A stretch of 64,000 nucleotides of DNA from Terriglobales bacterium (GTDB taxonomy: Bacteria > Acidobacteriota > Terriglobia > Terriglobales > Acidobacteriaceae), in assembly GCA_025936825.1 (NCBI GenBank), contig JAICSO010000003.1, positions 310,001 to 374,000 on the forward strand. The letters run 5' to 3'. A model generated the notes under the pieces. That model was given only the letters and a program-made list of their open reading frames with translations. It was not told the DNA's origin and did no database searches. A program made the position numbers and the translations under genes. This document shows, piece by piece, positions 1 through 8,531 of the stretch (the first letter of the stretch is position 1; each line of letters opens with the position of its first letter).

Positions 1-1
1 T

Positions 2-1078
2 CGCCAACTCGGCGCCAAGATGGTCGACTTCAACGGCTGGGACATGCCGGTCGAGTACTCCGGCATCATCGCCGAGCACGTGGCGGTTCGCACCGGCGTC
101 GGCATCTTCGACGTCAGTCACATGGGCGACATCCGCGTCGCGGGTCCTCAAGCACTTGCGGCTATCCAGCACATCTCCATAAACGACGCCTCGCGGCTCG
201 CGATGGGGCAGGCGCAATACTCGGCGATGCTCTACCCGCAAGGGACCTTCGTGGATGACATCATCGTCCATCGCCTCGGCGAGCATGAATACCTGATCGT
301 CATCAATGCCGGCACCCGCGAAAAGGATTTCAAGTGGGTCCGCGACAATATGCGCCAATTCGATTGCGTGGTTGAGAACCTATCCGACGACTTCACCCAG
401 ATCGCGATCCAGGGACCGCGTGGCGTTGACGTTGTGCAGAAGCTTACCGACGCGGATCTTGCAGCCGTCAAGTTCTACTGGGTTACCCGCGGCACGATCT
501 GCGGATTGAAGGACATTCTGATCGCCCGCACCGGTTACACAGGCGAGGATGGCTTTGAAATCTACATCCCCAGTGATGAAGCAACCAGCGCGCGCGTATG
601 GAATGAGGTACTCGAAGCCGGCAAGGAATTTGGTGTCCTGCCCTGCGGCCTGGGTGCGCGTAACACGCTCCGGCTTGAGTCCAAGCTGCCGCTCTACGGA
701 CATGAAATTTCCGATACGATCAATGTGTGGGAAGCCGGTCTCGACCGTTTCTGCAAGATGGAGAAGCCGGACTTCATCGGCCACGAGGCGCTGAAGAACG
801 ACAAGGCTGCAGGTCTGAAACGAATGCTGGTTGGCTTGGAAATGGTCGACCGCGGAATCGCCCGCGACGGTTATCGCATCTTGAATAGTTCCGGCGAGCA
901 AGTTGGATATGTGACCAGCGGCTCCTACGCGCCATTTCTGAAGAAGAACATTGCTCTGGCATATGTCCCGCCCGAGCTAGCGGCAGTCGGAACTGAGGTT
1001 CTGGTCGAGATTCGCAACCAGGGTGTGAAGGCGCGCGTCGTGCCCACGCCGTTCTATAAGAGACCGAAGAAGTCTTAA
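2..1078 (+). CDS. gcvT: Aminomethyltransferase, glycine cleavage T protein (5' partial)
   Basis: T protein of the glycine cleavage system; it moves the aminomethyl carbon from lipoylated GcvH to tetrahydrofolate, giving 5,10-methylene-THF and ammonia. The frame is open to the left window edge, and the codons before the first ATG (base 20) read RQLGAK, so the gene starts outside the window and only a short N-terminal part is missing. Family signatures are seen: [18 protein letters not shown], the internal GARNTLRLE block and the C-terminal beta-barrel region ending [15 protein letters not shown]. It is first of the visible gcv genes, all on the same strand. Identity is sure; the true start cannot be seen. 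Confidence 0.97.
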   Translation, partial: RQLGAKMVDFNGWDMPVEYSGIIAEHVAVRTGVGIFDVSHMGDIRVAGPQALAAIQHISINDASRLAMGQAQYSAMLYPQGTFVDDIIVHRLGEHEYLIVINAGTREKDFKWVRDNMRQFDCVVENLSDDFTQIAIQGPRGVDVVQKLTDADLAAVKFYWVTRGTICGLKDILIARTGYTGEDGFEIYIPSDEATSARVWNEVLEAGKEFGVLPCGLGARNTLRLESKLPLYGHEISDTINVWEAGLDRFCKMEKPDFIGHEALKNDKAAGLKRMLVGLEMVDRGIARDGYRILNSSGEQVGYVTSGSYAPFLKKNIALAYVPPELAAVGTEVLVEIRNQGVKARVVPTPFYKRPKKS

Positions 1079-1148
1079 CCACGAAGGTCACGAAGGAACA
1101 CGAAGGTTTGGTTTTGCTAAAAGCTAAAGGCTAAGAGCCAGGAGCTGG
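1079..1148. repeat. Intergenic direct repeats between gcvT and gcvH
   Basis: Two repeat types lie side by side. At 1079-1106 a 9-base word (CACGAAGGT-like) occurs three times. At 1116-1148 a heptamer (GCTAAAA, GCTAAAG, GCTAAGA, GCCAGGA, GCTGGTT) occurs about five times with drift. The heptamer array ends next to the gcvH start region; its GGAGC at 1141-1145 may serve as ribosome binding site. The same heptamer family recurs between gcvH and gcvPA. Confidence 0.7.
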
Positions 1149-1153
1149 TTTTC

Positions 1154-1543
1154 ATGAGCTATCCCGCGGACTTTAAGTACACCAAAGAACACGAATGGAT
1201 CAAACCTGACGGCGGCACCGCTACCATAGGTATCACGACCTACGCCCAGGACTCGTTAGGCGACATCGTCTTCGTCGAACTGCCCAAGCCCGGCACGGAA
1301 CTGTCGGCAGGCAAGACCTTTGGCTCGGTCGAATCCGTGAAGGCCGTCTCCGATCTCTACGCTCCGGCATCCGGTACCGTGACCGAGGTGAACGCCGACC
1401 TGAATACGCATCCGGAAAAGATCAATAAAGACGCCCACGGCTCCTGGATGGTGAAGATCAAATTGAAAGATGCCGGAGAGCTGAATTCGCTCCTCTCGGC
1501 CGCAGATTACGAGAAGTTCGTTGCCGAGGAGGGCGGACACTAA
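1154..1543 (+). CDS. gcvH: Glycine cleavage system H protein
   Basis: Lipoyl carrier protein (129 aa, normal length) that shuttles the aminomethyl group from the P protein to the T protein and returns reduced lipoamide to dihydrolipoamide dehydrogenase. The lipoylation site is the Lys at about residue 63 in GSVESVKAVSDL, the family motif. Start ATG 1154 gives the typical N-terminus MSYPADFKYTKEHEW. It lies in the gcv operon, with repeat-filled spacers of 75 and 97 bases on either side. Lipoylation would depend on LipB, encoded at 54974 in this window. Confidence 0.98.
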   Translation: MSYPADFKYTKEHEWIKPDGGTATIGITTYAQDSLGDIVFVELPKPGTELSAGKTFGSVESVKAVSDLYAPASGTVTEVNADLNTHPEKINKDAHGSWMVKIKLKDAGELNSLLSAADYEKFVAEEGGH

Positions 1544-1546
1544 ACC

Positions 1547-1638
1547 AGCCTTTAGCTGTTAGCTCTTAGCCTTTAGCCAAAGCCACTTGAACTTCCACGA
1601 AAAAGCTAAAAGCTAACGGCTAAAAGCTAATAGCTAAC
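1547..1638. repeat. Heptamer arrays in inverted arrangement between gcvH and gcvPA
   Basis: At 1547-1584 TTAGCTG/TTAGCTC/TTAGCCT-like heptamers run in one direction, and at 1601-1638 the reverse-complement word (AAAAGCT, AACGGCT, AATAGCT) runs for about five units. The two arrays can pair over roughly 27 bases with about three mismatches, giving a long hairpin in the gcv transcript just before the gcvPA start. No ribosome binding site is evident for gcvPA other than repeat sequence. Confidence 0.75.
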
Positions 1639-1640
1639 TT

Positions 1641-3023
1641 ATGCGTTATCTTCCTAAATCTCCTGCTGACCGCGAAGCCATGCTCAAGACGATTGGCGCG
1701 CGGTCGATTGATGACTTATTTGCGCCGATCCCGCCCGAGTACCGCCTCAATCGCGACCTCAAGATCCCGCGCCAGATGGCCGAGTCCGAGATCGTCGATT
1801 GGTTTCGCGAGCGCTCGCGCGAAAATGGCGACGGCTACGCAACCTTCCTTGGTGCCGGCGCTTATTACCACTACCGCCCTGTCATCATTGATTCGCTGAT
1901 TTCGCGCGGCGAGTTTCTCACCGCCTACACGCCGTACCAGGCCGAAATCTCGCAAGGCACGCTGCAATCGATCTTCGAATTTCAGACGATGATCTCGGAA
2001 CTCACCGGCATGGAGGTGGCCAACGCCTCTATGTACGACGGTTCCACGGCCGCCGCCGAAGCCGTGATGATGGCCGTTCGCCTCACTGGCCGCCGCTCGG
2101 TGGTGGTCGCTCGAAGCGTTCACCCCGAGTATCGGCAGGTGCTCTCGACCTACGCGTTTCATCAAGGGATGCCTCTCGCAACGGTACCTTTCAAGGACAA
2201 CGGGCGCATCGATTTCAAGGAACTGGAAGCTGCGATCACTTCGGACACAGCGTGCGTGCTGGTTCAGTCGCCGAATTTCTTTGGGACGATTGAAGACGTC
2301 GAAGCCATCGGCGAACTGGCCCATTCCAAAGGTGCGATGCTCGTGGTAGCGATTGCCGAAGCCATATCGCTTGGCATCGTCGCGCCGCCGAAAGCCGCCG
2401 ACATCATCGCCATGGAAGCCCAGTCGTTTGGCGTGCCGCTTGGCTTCGGCGGTCCTTACTGCGGCGTGATCGCTACGCGCGAAGCTTATGTCCGCCAAAT
2501 GCCCGGGCGTCTCGTCGGTCAGACCACCGATCGCAATGGCAAGCGCGGCTTCGTTCTGACTCTCGCCACCCGCGAGCAGCACATCCGCCGCGAGAAGGCG
2601 ACTTCCAACATCTGCACCAATCAGGCCCTGATCGCTCTGATGGCCAACATCTTCATGACTGTGTACGGCAAGGTCGGCCTGAAGGAACTCGCCAAGCAGA
2701 ATCTGGCCAAGACGGCTTACGCGGCGCAGCAATTCGCGAAGCACGGCAAAGTTTTGTTCAGCGGCGCGCCGCGCTTCAATGAGTTCGTTGTGCAGACCAC
2801 CGAAGATCCCTATGCTATCAACGCGCGGATCCTCGGACACAAGATCGTTGGTGGCCTGCCTTTGAAGAAGTTCTATCCCGAACTCGGCAACGCTTCGGTT
2901 TGGTGCTGCACCGAGTTGACCTCGCGCAGCATCATCGACACCGCCGTCGGCCACGTCGCGGATAGCGAGCGGTCGGTGCGCAGCGCCCAGCAGGAAGAAC
3001 CTGCTGAAGAGGTGACGCGATGA
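1641..3023 (+). CDS. gcvPA: Glycine dehydrogenase (decarboxylating) subunit 1
   Basis: N-terminal half of the split P protein (460 aa), which with GcvPB forms the PLP-dependent glycine decarboxylase. The start [15 protein letters not shown] is typical of the family, and conserved stretches [27 protein letters not shown] and [14 protein letters not shown] are present. This subunit has no PLP lysine; that residue is in GcvPB. The C-terminus is followed after 18 bases by the small Cys-rich gene at 3042. Split P proteins are usual in Acidobacteriota, Firmicutes and archaea, unlike the single chain of enterobacteria. Confidence 0.97.
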   Translation: MRYLPKSPADREAMLKTIGARSIDDLFAPIPPEYRLNRDLKIPRQMAESEIVDWFRERSRENGDGYATFLGAGAYYHYRPVIIDSLISRGEFLTAYTPYQAEISQGTLQSIFEFQTMISELTGMEVANASMYDGSTAAAEAVMMAVRLTGRRSVVVARSVHPEYRQVLSTYAFHQGMPLATVPFKDNGRIDFKELEAAITSDTACVLVQSPNFFGTIEDVEAIGELAHSKGAMLVVAIAEAISLGIVAPPKAADIIAMEAQSFGVPLGFGGPYCGVIATREAYVRQMPGRLVGQTTDRNGKRGFVLTLATREQHIRREKATSNICTNQALIALMANIFMTVYGKVGLKELAKQNLAKTAYAAQQFAKHGKVLFSGAPRFNEFVVQTTEDPYAINARILGHKIVGGLPLKKFYPELGNASVWCCTELTSRSIIDTAVGHVADSERSVRSAQQEEPAEEVTR

Positions 3024-3041
3024 AGGTGAGTCGCTACTGAG

Positions 3042-3254
3042 ATGCCGCATGGTGGTGGTCGTTGCGTCGATTGCAAAAGTTCTGGCAAGTGCCAACAGTG
3101 CTATGGGAGCGGCGTAAACACACATTTGAACGAAGACGAACCGAAGTGCCGTAACTGTTCGGGCACTGGGATCTGTCCCGTTTGTCGTGGCGCTGGCAAT
3201 CTTCGCGAAGTTGGACTCGAGAATTTGGCACGAATTATCAAGAAACATTTATGA
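3042..3254 (+). CDS. Small Cys-rich zinc-finger-like protein inside gcv operon
   Basis: Seventy-residue protein with eight cysteines in four CxxC motifs (C8/C11, C17/C20, C37/C40, C46/C49), several followed by GxG (CYGSG, CSGTG, CRGAG). The spacing resembles the Cys-rich zinc domain of DnaJ, so two zinc sites are likely. A C-terminal helix (ENLARIIKKHL) follows. It lies between gcvPA and gcvPB, and its TGA (3252-3254) overlaps the ATG of gcvPB (3251) in ATGA, so the two are probably translationally coupled. Function is unknown; a redox, metal or assembly role for the decarboxylase is only inferred from position. Start ATG 3042 has an upstream AGGTGAG. Confidence 0.8.
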   Translation: MPHGGGRCVDCKSSGKCQQCYGSGVNTHLNEDEPKCRNCSGTGICPVCRGAGNLREVGLENLARIIKKHL

Positions 3255-4741
3255 AGCACATGACTCGCAAGGCTACGCGCCACGTCAACCAGAACGAAGG
3301 CCTGATCTTCGAGAAGTCCTCGCCGGGCAAAGCCGCATGGAAGCTGGCGCCACTCGACGTCCCTGAAGTGGATACGAAGGAGCTCTTGGGCTCCGCCGAA
3401 CGAAAAGACCTCGGCAACATGCCCGAGGTCAGCGAAATCGAAATCATTCGCCACTTCACGCGACTTTCAACTTGGAACTACGCCATCGATCTCGGCATGT
3501 ACCCGCTCGGTTCCTGCACGATGAAGTACAACCCGCGCGTGAACGAAGCCGTTTCGCGCCTCGACGGCATCGCCAACGCGCATCCCTACCAGCCAGAGAA
3601 AACTTCGCAGGGTGCGTTGCGCATCATCAAAACTCTAAGCGACTGCCTGCTCGAAATCACCGGCATGGACGCAATCACCTTGCAGCCCGCTGCCGGTGCT
3701 CATGGCGAACTTACTGGTCTCCTTCTAGTTCGCGCCTATCACGACGCGCAGGGAAGTTCGCGCAAGAAAGTTCTGATCCCCGACTCCGCCCACGGTACTA
3801 ATCCCGCGACCGCCGCGATGGTCGGCTATGCGGTCGAGAACCTCAAATCCAGCGCACAGGGGATGGTCGACATCGGTGCGCTCGAAGCCCAGATGAACGA
3901 AGATGTCGCCGCGCTGATGCTAACCAATCCCAACACGCTCGGCGTCTTCGAGCAGGACATCCACAAAATCGCTGAACTGCTCCACGCCAAAGGCGGCCTG
4001 CTCTACATGGACGGCGCCAACATGAACGCGCTGGTCGGCAAGGTTCGTCCCGGCGACTTTGGCGTGGACGTCATGCACCTGAACCTGCACAAGACGTTCT
4101 CGACTCCGCACGGCGGTGGCGGCCCAGGTTCAGGCCCGGTCGCGATCAAAAAGCAGTTGGAGCCGTTTCTCCCGAAGCCGGTGCTGATCTCGAAGCCCGA
4201 TGGCACTCTCGGCTTTGACTACGAACGTCCGCAGTCCATTGGCCGCGTGCGCTCGTTCTACGGAAACTTCGGCATGTTCGTTCGCGCGCTGGCTTACATT
4301 CTGGCGAACGGGCCAGACGGTCTACGCCAGACCACCGAAGACGCTGTCCTCAACGCGAACTACATTCGCAAGGGGCTCGAAGGCACTTACGATCTGCCGT
4401 ACTCGATCCCCAGCATGCACGAGGTGGTTTTCAGCGACAAGATTCAGGCCAGGAAAGGCGCGCGCACCATGGATCTCGCCAAGCGCGTGATCGACTACGG
4501 CTTCCATCCTTACACGACGGCGTTTCCGCTGATCGTGCCCGGCGCCATGATGATCGAGCCGACGGAGAGCGAGTCGAAAGAGGAACTCGATCTTTTCCTC
4601 GAAGCTATGCGCTCCATCGCGCAAGAAGTGGAAGAAGATGCGGAACTGGTGAAGACCGCACCGCATTCGACGCGAGTCTCCCGCCTGGACGAAACCGCTG
4701 CGGCGCGCAAGCCCGTGCTGCGGTGGAAGCCTACGCCCTAA
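3251..4741 (+). CDS. gcvPB: Glycine dehydrogenase (decarboxylating) subunit 2
   Basis: PLP-binding half of the split P protein (496 aa). The PLP lysine is at about residue 281 in HLNLHKTFSTPHGGGGPGSG, the family signature. Other conserved stretches are YPLGSCTMKYNPRVNE and DSAHGTNPATAAM. The ATG at 3251 (MKHMTRKATRHVN) is preferred to an upstream in-frame start at 3182, because it overlaps the stop of the preceding small gene and the upstream part has no family similarity. Together with GcvPA, GcvH and GcvT it completes all of the system except dihydrolipoamide dehydrogenase, which is not in the window. Confidence 0.97.
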   Translation: MKHMTRKATRHVNQNEGLIFEKSSPGKAAWKLAPLDVPEVDTKELLGSAERKDLGNMPEVSEIEIIRHFTRLSTWNYAIDLGMYPLGSCTMKYNPRVNEAVSRLDGIANAHPYQPEKTSQGALRIIKTLSDCLLEITGMDAITLQPAAGAHGELTGLLLVRAYHDAQGSSRKKVLIPDSAHGTNPATAAMVGYAVENLKSSAQGMVDIGALEAQMNEDVAALMLTNPNTLGVFEQDIHKIAELLHAKGGLLYMDGANMNALVGKVRPGDFGVDVMHLNLHKTFSTPHGGGGPGSGPVAIKKQLEPFLPKPVLISKPDGTLGFDYERPQSIGRVRSFYGNFGMFVRALAYILANGPDGLRQTTEDAVLNANYIRKGLEGTYDLPYSIPSMHEVVFSDKIQARKGARTMDLAKRVIDYGFHPYTTAFPLIVPGAMMIEPTESESKEELDLFLEAMRSIAQEVEEDAELVKTAPHSTRVSRLDETAAARKPVLRWKPTP

Positions 4742-4818
4742 CGCCTGGGCCTGTCCCCGACTCTACGGTTCTTCATCGATGTCATTGCGGTCAGCAATGA
4801 AAAACATTTCTTAATGGA

Positions 4819-4930
4819 TGTCATTCCGAGGAGCAACGCGACGAGGAACCTGCTGTTCCCCAGCAGCAACTGTCATGCACGGGAAAACAGGTTCCTCGTC
4901 GTTCGCTGCGCTTCACTCCTCGGAATGACA
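4819..4930. repeat. REP-like inverted repeat, TGTCATTCCGAGGAG family, copy 1
   Basis: Imperfect palindrome of 112 bases. The left arm starts TGTCATTCCGAGGAG and includes ACGAGGAACCTGCTGTTCCC; the right arm is its reverse complement with a few extra bases, ending CTCCTCGGAATGACA. A second full copy is at 42662-42776 and a half copy with the same first ten bases at 6795. It lies after gcvPB and could act as a transcript-end hairpin. No transposase is near. Confidence 0.85.
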
Positions 4931-5015
4931 GATTATTAGGTTTGATTGCCTGCGCAGACTCTCAACCACTAGCGACGTCCCCCAACGGAACGAAGCTCCA
5001 TCGCATCTGCAATGG

Positions 5016-5543
5016 TTACTTCTCGCTGAACTTTACCGATGCCTGCGTGTTCTCCCAACTGATCTGCAGCGTGCATCCGCCACTCTGGTCATAGTTGATG
5101 GTGAAATTTTCCACCGGTCCCGACGTCTTCGATACCTGCATGGGCACGCGCACCAGTTCGTCCGACTCGTAGTGATACGGAATACCCCACTCACCGGTCT
5201 TCTTATTAATGATGAGCGTCCACTTGTCCTGCGCTGGGACAGTAAAGATGGTGTAGCTTCCGGCTGGAACATCCTTACCCTCTACGCTCAGGTTCGCTGT
5301 CGTCACAAATGTCGTGGCTTCATTCGCGCCGGTGCGCCACACTTCGTTGTAGGGAACCAGTCCACCAAAAATCTGACGGCCCTTTGCCCGCGGACTGGAA
5401 TAGTCCGTTGTGATGGTCTTTCCATCGGGCAACTTGCACTGCGCTTGTGCGGGCGGACTGGGGCGCTTTGACTTGTCCTGTTGAGCGGCGGCAAACAACG
5501 TGATACTCAGAATAAAGAGAAGTACGACGGCAGTTTTCTTCAT
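5016..5543 (-). CDS. DUF2911 family secreted protein
   Basis: Protein of 175 aa with a clear signal peptide (MKKTAVVLLFILSITLFAAAQ) followed by a DUF2911 domain: SSPRAKGRQIFGGLVPYNEVWRTGANEAT, then a beta-rich region with PAGSYTIFTVP and a tryptophan-containing NKKTGEWG turn. The biochemical function of the family is not known; members are exported and common in Acidobacteriota and Bacteroidota. ATG 5543 is chosen because AAGGAGAG lies seven bases upstream and the signal peptide starts there. It appears to be a single-gene unit. Confidence 0.88.
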   Translation of the reverse strand: MKKTAVVLLFILSITLFAAAQQDKSKRPSPPAQAQCKLPDGKTITTDYSSPRAKGRQIFGGLVPYNEVWRTGANEATTFVTTANLSVEGKDVPAGSYTIFTVPAQDKWTLIINKKTGEWGIPYHYESDELVRVPMQVSKTSGPVENFTINYDQSGGCTLQISWENTQASVKFSEK

Positions 5544-5555
5544 GGAACTCTCCTT

Positions 5556-5707
5556 AGCACTCAGCACTCAGTCTTCCGCCGAGTCGATCAAAAGTTTAGA
5601 TTGAGAATCCTGGGCACACCAATCCAACGCATTAGACTAGCGCCTATAGAGAAGGTTAGCAATTCGGCAGCGGGATTGCAGATCGAGGAGTTCAGATTGC
5701 AGATTGG
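5556..5707. repeat. Two short heptamer arrays upstream of the DUF2911 gene
   Basis: At 5556-5580 AGCACTC occurs twice plus a drifted unit; read on the minus strand it is TGCTGAG, the word also found inside the pyrE 3' end (44656-44689). At 5675-5707 ATTGCAG, ATCGAGG, AGTTCAG, ATTGCAG and ATTGG follow with a period of seven. Both lie in the spacer between uppP and the DUF2911 gene. Confidence 0.55.
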
Positions 5708-5811
5708 TTGGTCGTCAGTGGGGATCAGAACAGGGGTCGGCAGGCCCGTGGCACAATCGCAGAGGTTTTTTTCACCGCTTCGTTCGTGTGCCTTCGCGGT
5801 TAAAATTCTAA

Positions 5812-6702
5812 CTACGCCAGTTTTGCCGCAAACACCAGCACGAGCACGCCAATGATGATTCGATAAATCGCAAACGGCGTGAGCCCGCGCCGCCGCACCC
5901 ACGCCATAAACCACGCAACTGCACCGTAGGCGACGATAAAGGAAATCACGAATCCAATCAGCAGAACGACCCACCCGTGTGCATCGATCTGCGACACCCC
6001 AATCGGGTTTTCGCCTTTTCCGCGCAGAGACTTCATCAGGTCATAGCAGGTCGCCACCACCATAGTCGGGATCGACAGGAAGAACGAGAACTCCAGCGCC
6101 GAAGCCCGCGACATCCCCGCAATTTGTCCCGCGGCAATCGTCGACATCGATCGCGAAGTCCCCGGAAACACCGCCGACAAGATCTGACAGGCGCCAATCC
6201 ACACCGCTTGGCCCAGGCTCATTGCCTCCATCTTCCAGGTATGAATCCGGCTGCCACCGGTGGTTGGGCCCATCTTTTCTGCTCGTGCGTTCATCGCATC
6301 CACCGCCCACATCACCATGCCGCCGACCAGCAGGGAAGCGCCCATGATGGTCAGGCTCTCGAGGTGCTTGCCAATCACCTTTGTGAGCAGGAAAGCCGGG
6401 ATGGCCGTGACCACGAACGCGACAATGGTCAGGCCGAGCGGATGTGTCAGCGCCGTCCGGTCGCCATTCTCGCCGTGCGGAAATGTGCTCAAGAATTTTG
6501 CAATTCTTGCCCGGAAATAAATCGGCAGGCATAAGATCGCGCCCAACTGAATCACGATCGTGTACATCTTCCAGTAGCCGTCGCCCAAGCTGATGTGGAA
6601 CAGCGACTCAGCAATGCGCAGGTGCGCCGTCGAACTGACCGGCAGAAATTCTGTTAATCCTTCGATAATCCCGAGCACCACTGAAAGCAGATAATCGTTC
6701 AA
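5812..6702 (-). CDS. uppP: Undecaprenyl-diphosphatase
   Basis: Integral membrane phosphatase (296 aa) that recycles undecaprenyl diphosphate to the monophosphate lipid carrier for peptidoglycan synthesis. Both catalytic signatures are visible: EGLTEFLPVSSTAHL near the N-terminus and PGTSRSMSTIAAGQIAG in the second half, among about eight hydrophobic segments. The start is TTG at 6702, supported by a strong GGAGGA five to six bases upstream; the next in-frame ATG would remove the first catalytic motif. It stands alone between short spacers. Confidence 0.95.
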   Translation of the reverse strand: MNDYLLSVVLGIIEGLTEFLPVSSTAHLRIAESLFHISLGDGYWKMYTIVIQLGAILCLPIYFRARIAKFLSTFPHGENGDRTALTHPLGLTIVAFVVTAIPAFLLTKVIGKHLESLTIMGASLLVGGMVMWAVDAMNARAEKMGPTTGGSRIHTWKMEAMSLGQAVWIGACQILSAVFPGTSRSMSTIAAGQIAGMSRASALEFSFFLSIPTMVVATCYDLMKSLRGKGENPIGVSQIDAHGWVVLLIGFVISFIVAYGAVAWFMAWVRRRGLTPFAIYRIIIGVLVLVFAAKLA

Positions 6703-6794
6703 GCTTCCTCCGAGAGGGAGGGCGCGAGTTTACTCGTGCCGGTCAGCCCCTTTTGTTTCTTGTCAATGATTCTTGGCACTTCTTACTTATTTCG

Positions 6795-6835
6795 TGTCAT
6801 TCCGACCGGGCTTCAGCCCGGGAGGAGCCTGCTTT
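6795..6835. repeat. Half copy of the TGTCATTCCGA repeat with small hairpin
   Basis: Begins TGTCATTCCGA like the full elements at 4819 and 42662, then carries its own short hairpin (CCGGGCT at 6806-6812, AGCCCGG at 6815-6821) and GGAGGAGCCTGCTTTT. No opposing right arm is found. It lies in the 224-base spacer between the AAA gene and uppP; nothing else is recognised there. Confidence 0.5.
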
Positions 6836-6926
6836 TCTTCTGCATCAGCGATGGATAATTGCCAGGGTGCCTTTGGCGCGACTGATATCCCCGCAACCGT
6901 AAACCTAGGGGAAAACGCCAAACCCT

Positions 6927-8522
6927 CTACGCAGTCTCTCCTCGCGCATCTCCCGCCGACGCCGGCACCGCGCGTTCCTTAGCCCACTCCCGTTGCGCCT
7001 GAATTTCCTCGGCTCGCGTTGTCGAGAGCGGCACCGTCTTCCTTAATACATCCAGCAAATGTTGCGTCGTCAGTTCCTGCTTTCCGCTGTACGCGGTATA
7101 GAGCGCACTCTGGACCGCTGCGTCGATCTCCGCGCCCGAGAATCCTTCAGCCGCCGTTGCTGCGCGCCGCAAATCGAAATCGGCCGGATTTCTCTTCCTT
7201 TTGCTTAACTGGATCGCGAAAATCTGCTCGCGCTCTTTCTGGTTCGGCAGGTCGACGAAGAACAGCTCATCGAAACGCCCCTTGCGAATGAGTTCCGGAG
7301 GCAACGCCGTCACGTTATTGCACGTGGCAGCCACAAACACCGGCGCACGCCGATCCTGCATCCACGAAAGAAACGACGCCAGAATGCGCGAGGAGACTCC
7401 GGCGTCTACGGAGGCCGAATCCGGCCCGCTCCCGGCAAAGACTTTTTCGAGCTCGTCAATCCACAATACGCAAGGTGCGAGCCCTTCGGCCACGCGAAAA
7501 ACCTTCTGAATCCGCTTCTCCGTCTCCCCGATAAACTTGTCGTAAATCGCCGCCGTATCGAACTTCACCAGCGGCAGTTTCCATTCGCCGGCCACAGCTC
7601 GAGCACAAAGCGATTTACCGCAGCCCTGCACGCCGAGAATAATCACGCCCTTCGCCGGCTCGAGCCCAAATTGTCTCGCCGAGTCTTCCCACGACCCACG
7701 CCGCTGCGCGAGCCACGCTTTCAGATTCTCGAGTCCTCCAATCGTCGCCATGCTCTCCGATGCAGCCACGAAGTCCAACATGCCGGAGTGCTGTAGCAGT
7801 TCCTTCTTGGCGTCGAGCACATCAGTGACCGTCTCCGGCACGAGTCCATACCGCGTGACCAGGGCCTGCGAAATCGCGCGGTCCGCCTCTTCTTCAGTGA
7901 GCCCGCGCAGATTGTTGACCACCGCATCTAGGCCTGCGGCACCCAGCGTCTTCCGCAAAGTGCGGCTCGCACTCACTCGTTTCCATACCTCATCGAGGAT
8001 CTCGCGCAACCGGTCTTTGTCGGGTAAGGGAAGTTCCAGGAACTCCACCAGGCTTCCCAGTTCCGGCGGTATCGTCAACGCAGGTGCCGTAATGACTACG
8101 GTCTTCCGGTTCGTTGAAAACTTCTGTCCGACGTCTCGCAAGCGCCGCACAACTACCGGATCATCCATGTGGCGATGGAAATCCTTCAAGATGAATACCG
8201 CTTCGACCGAGATCGATTCCAACGTTCCCAGCGCCTGCGCGGGTTCGCCGCTGTTGTAGATCGCATGCGCTGTGTTCTGGTCCGGTTGGACCAGTGCCGA
8301 ATGTGCGGCACCAGGGAACTTCGTATCGTACGAGACTGCGCCCGCAGGCCCGCCGCTCCGAGACAAACCGCTCGCGATGCTCCACTCAAAGACCGCCAGG
8401 TTCAACGGCGACGCCGCCTCGCGCACCAATTGCACCGCACGCATCTCCTCAACGGTTTCCATCACGATGATGGGCGTGGAAGAGTCAATCAGGATCTTGA
8501 GGCGTTCGAGAACGTCAGCCAT
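6927..8522 (-). CDS. Ycf46-like AAA ATPase
   Basis: AAA family protein of 531 aa. The first half (about 1-250) resembles the N-terminal part of Ycf46-type proteins; the second half is a single AAA module with Walker A GVQGCGKSLCARA (about residue 290), Walker B CVLWIDELEK, and a sensor/arginine-finger region ending in RKGRFDELFFVDLPN. The C-terminal lid follows. Ycf46 proteins are widespread in cyanobacteria and plastids, but their substrate is unclear. The gene starts ten bases after the stop of the HD-GYP gene, so the two probably form an operon. Confidence 0.85.
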   Translation of the reverse strand: MADVLERLKILIDSSTPIIVMETVEEMRAVQLVREAASPLNLAVFEWSIASGLSRSGGPAGAVSYDTKFPGAAHSALVQPDQNTAHAIYNSGEPAQALGTLESISVEAVFILKDFHRHMDDPVVVRRLRDVGQKFSTNRKTVVITAPALTIPPELGSLVEFLELPLPDKDRLREILDEVWKRVSASRTLRKTLGAAGLDAVVNNLRGLTEEEADRAISQALVTRYGLVPETVTDVLDAKKELLQHSGMLDFVAASESMATIGGLENLKAWLAQRRGSWEDSARQFGLEPAKGVIILGVQGCGKSLCARAVAGEWKLPLVKFDTAAIYDKFIGETEKRIQKVFRVAEGLAPCVLWIDELEKVFAGSGPDSASVDAGVSSRILASFLSWMQDRRAPVFVAATCNNVTALPPELIRKGRFDELFFVDLPNQKEREQIFAIQLSKRKRNPADFDLRRAATAAEGFSGAEIDAAVQSALYTAYSGKQELTTQHLLDVLRKTVPLSTTRAEEIQAQREWAKERAVPASAGDARGETA

Positions 8523-8531
8523 GGAAAGAGT

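Noticed and set aside
1716-3248. 510-codon open frame on the minus strand across gcvPA
   Set aside because: It is antisense to a clear gcvPA gene, with low-complexity Arg/His-rich sequence; a codon-bias shadow in GC-rich DNA.
6855-6930. Cobalamin-riboswitch-like words (AGGGTGCC and CCCCGCAACCGTAA)
   Set aside because: The middle conserved parts and any downstream cobalamin gene are missing, and on the plus strand it leads into an antisense gene.
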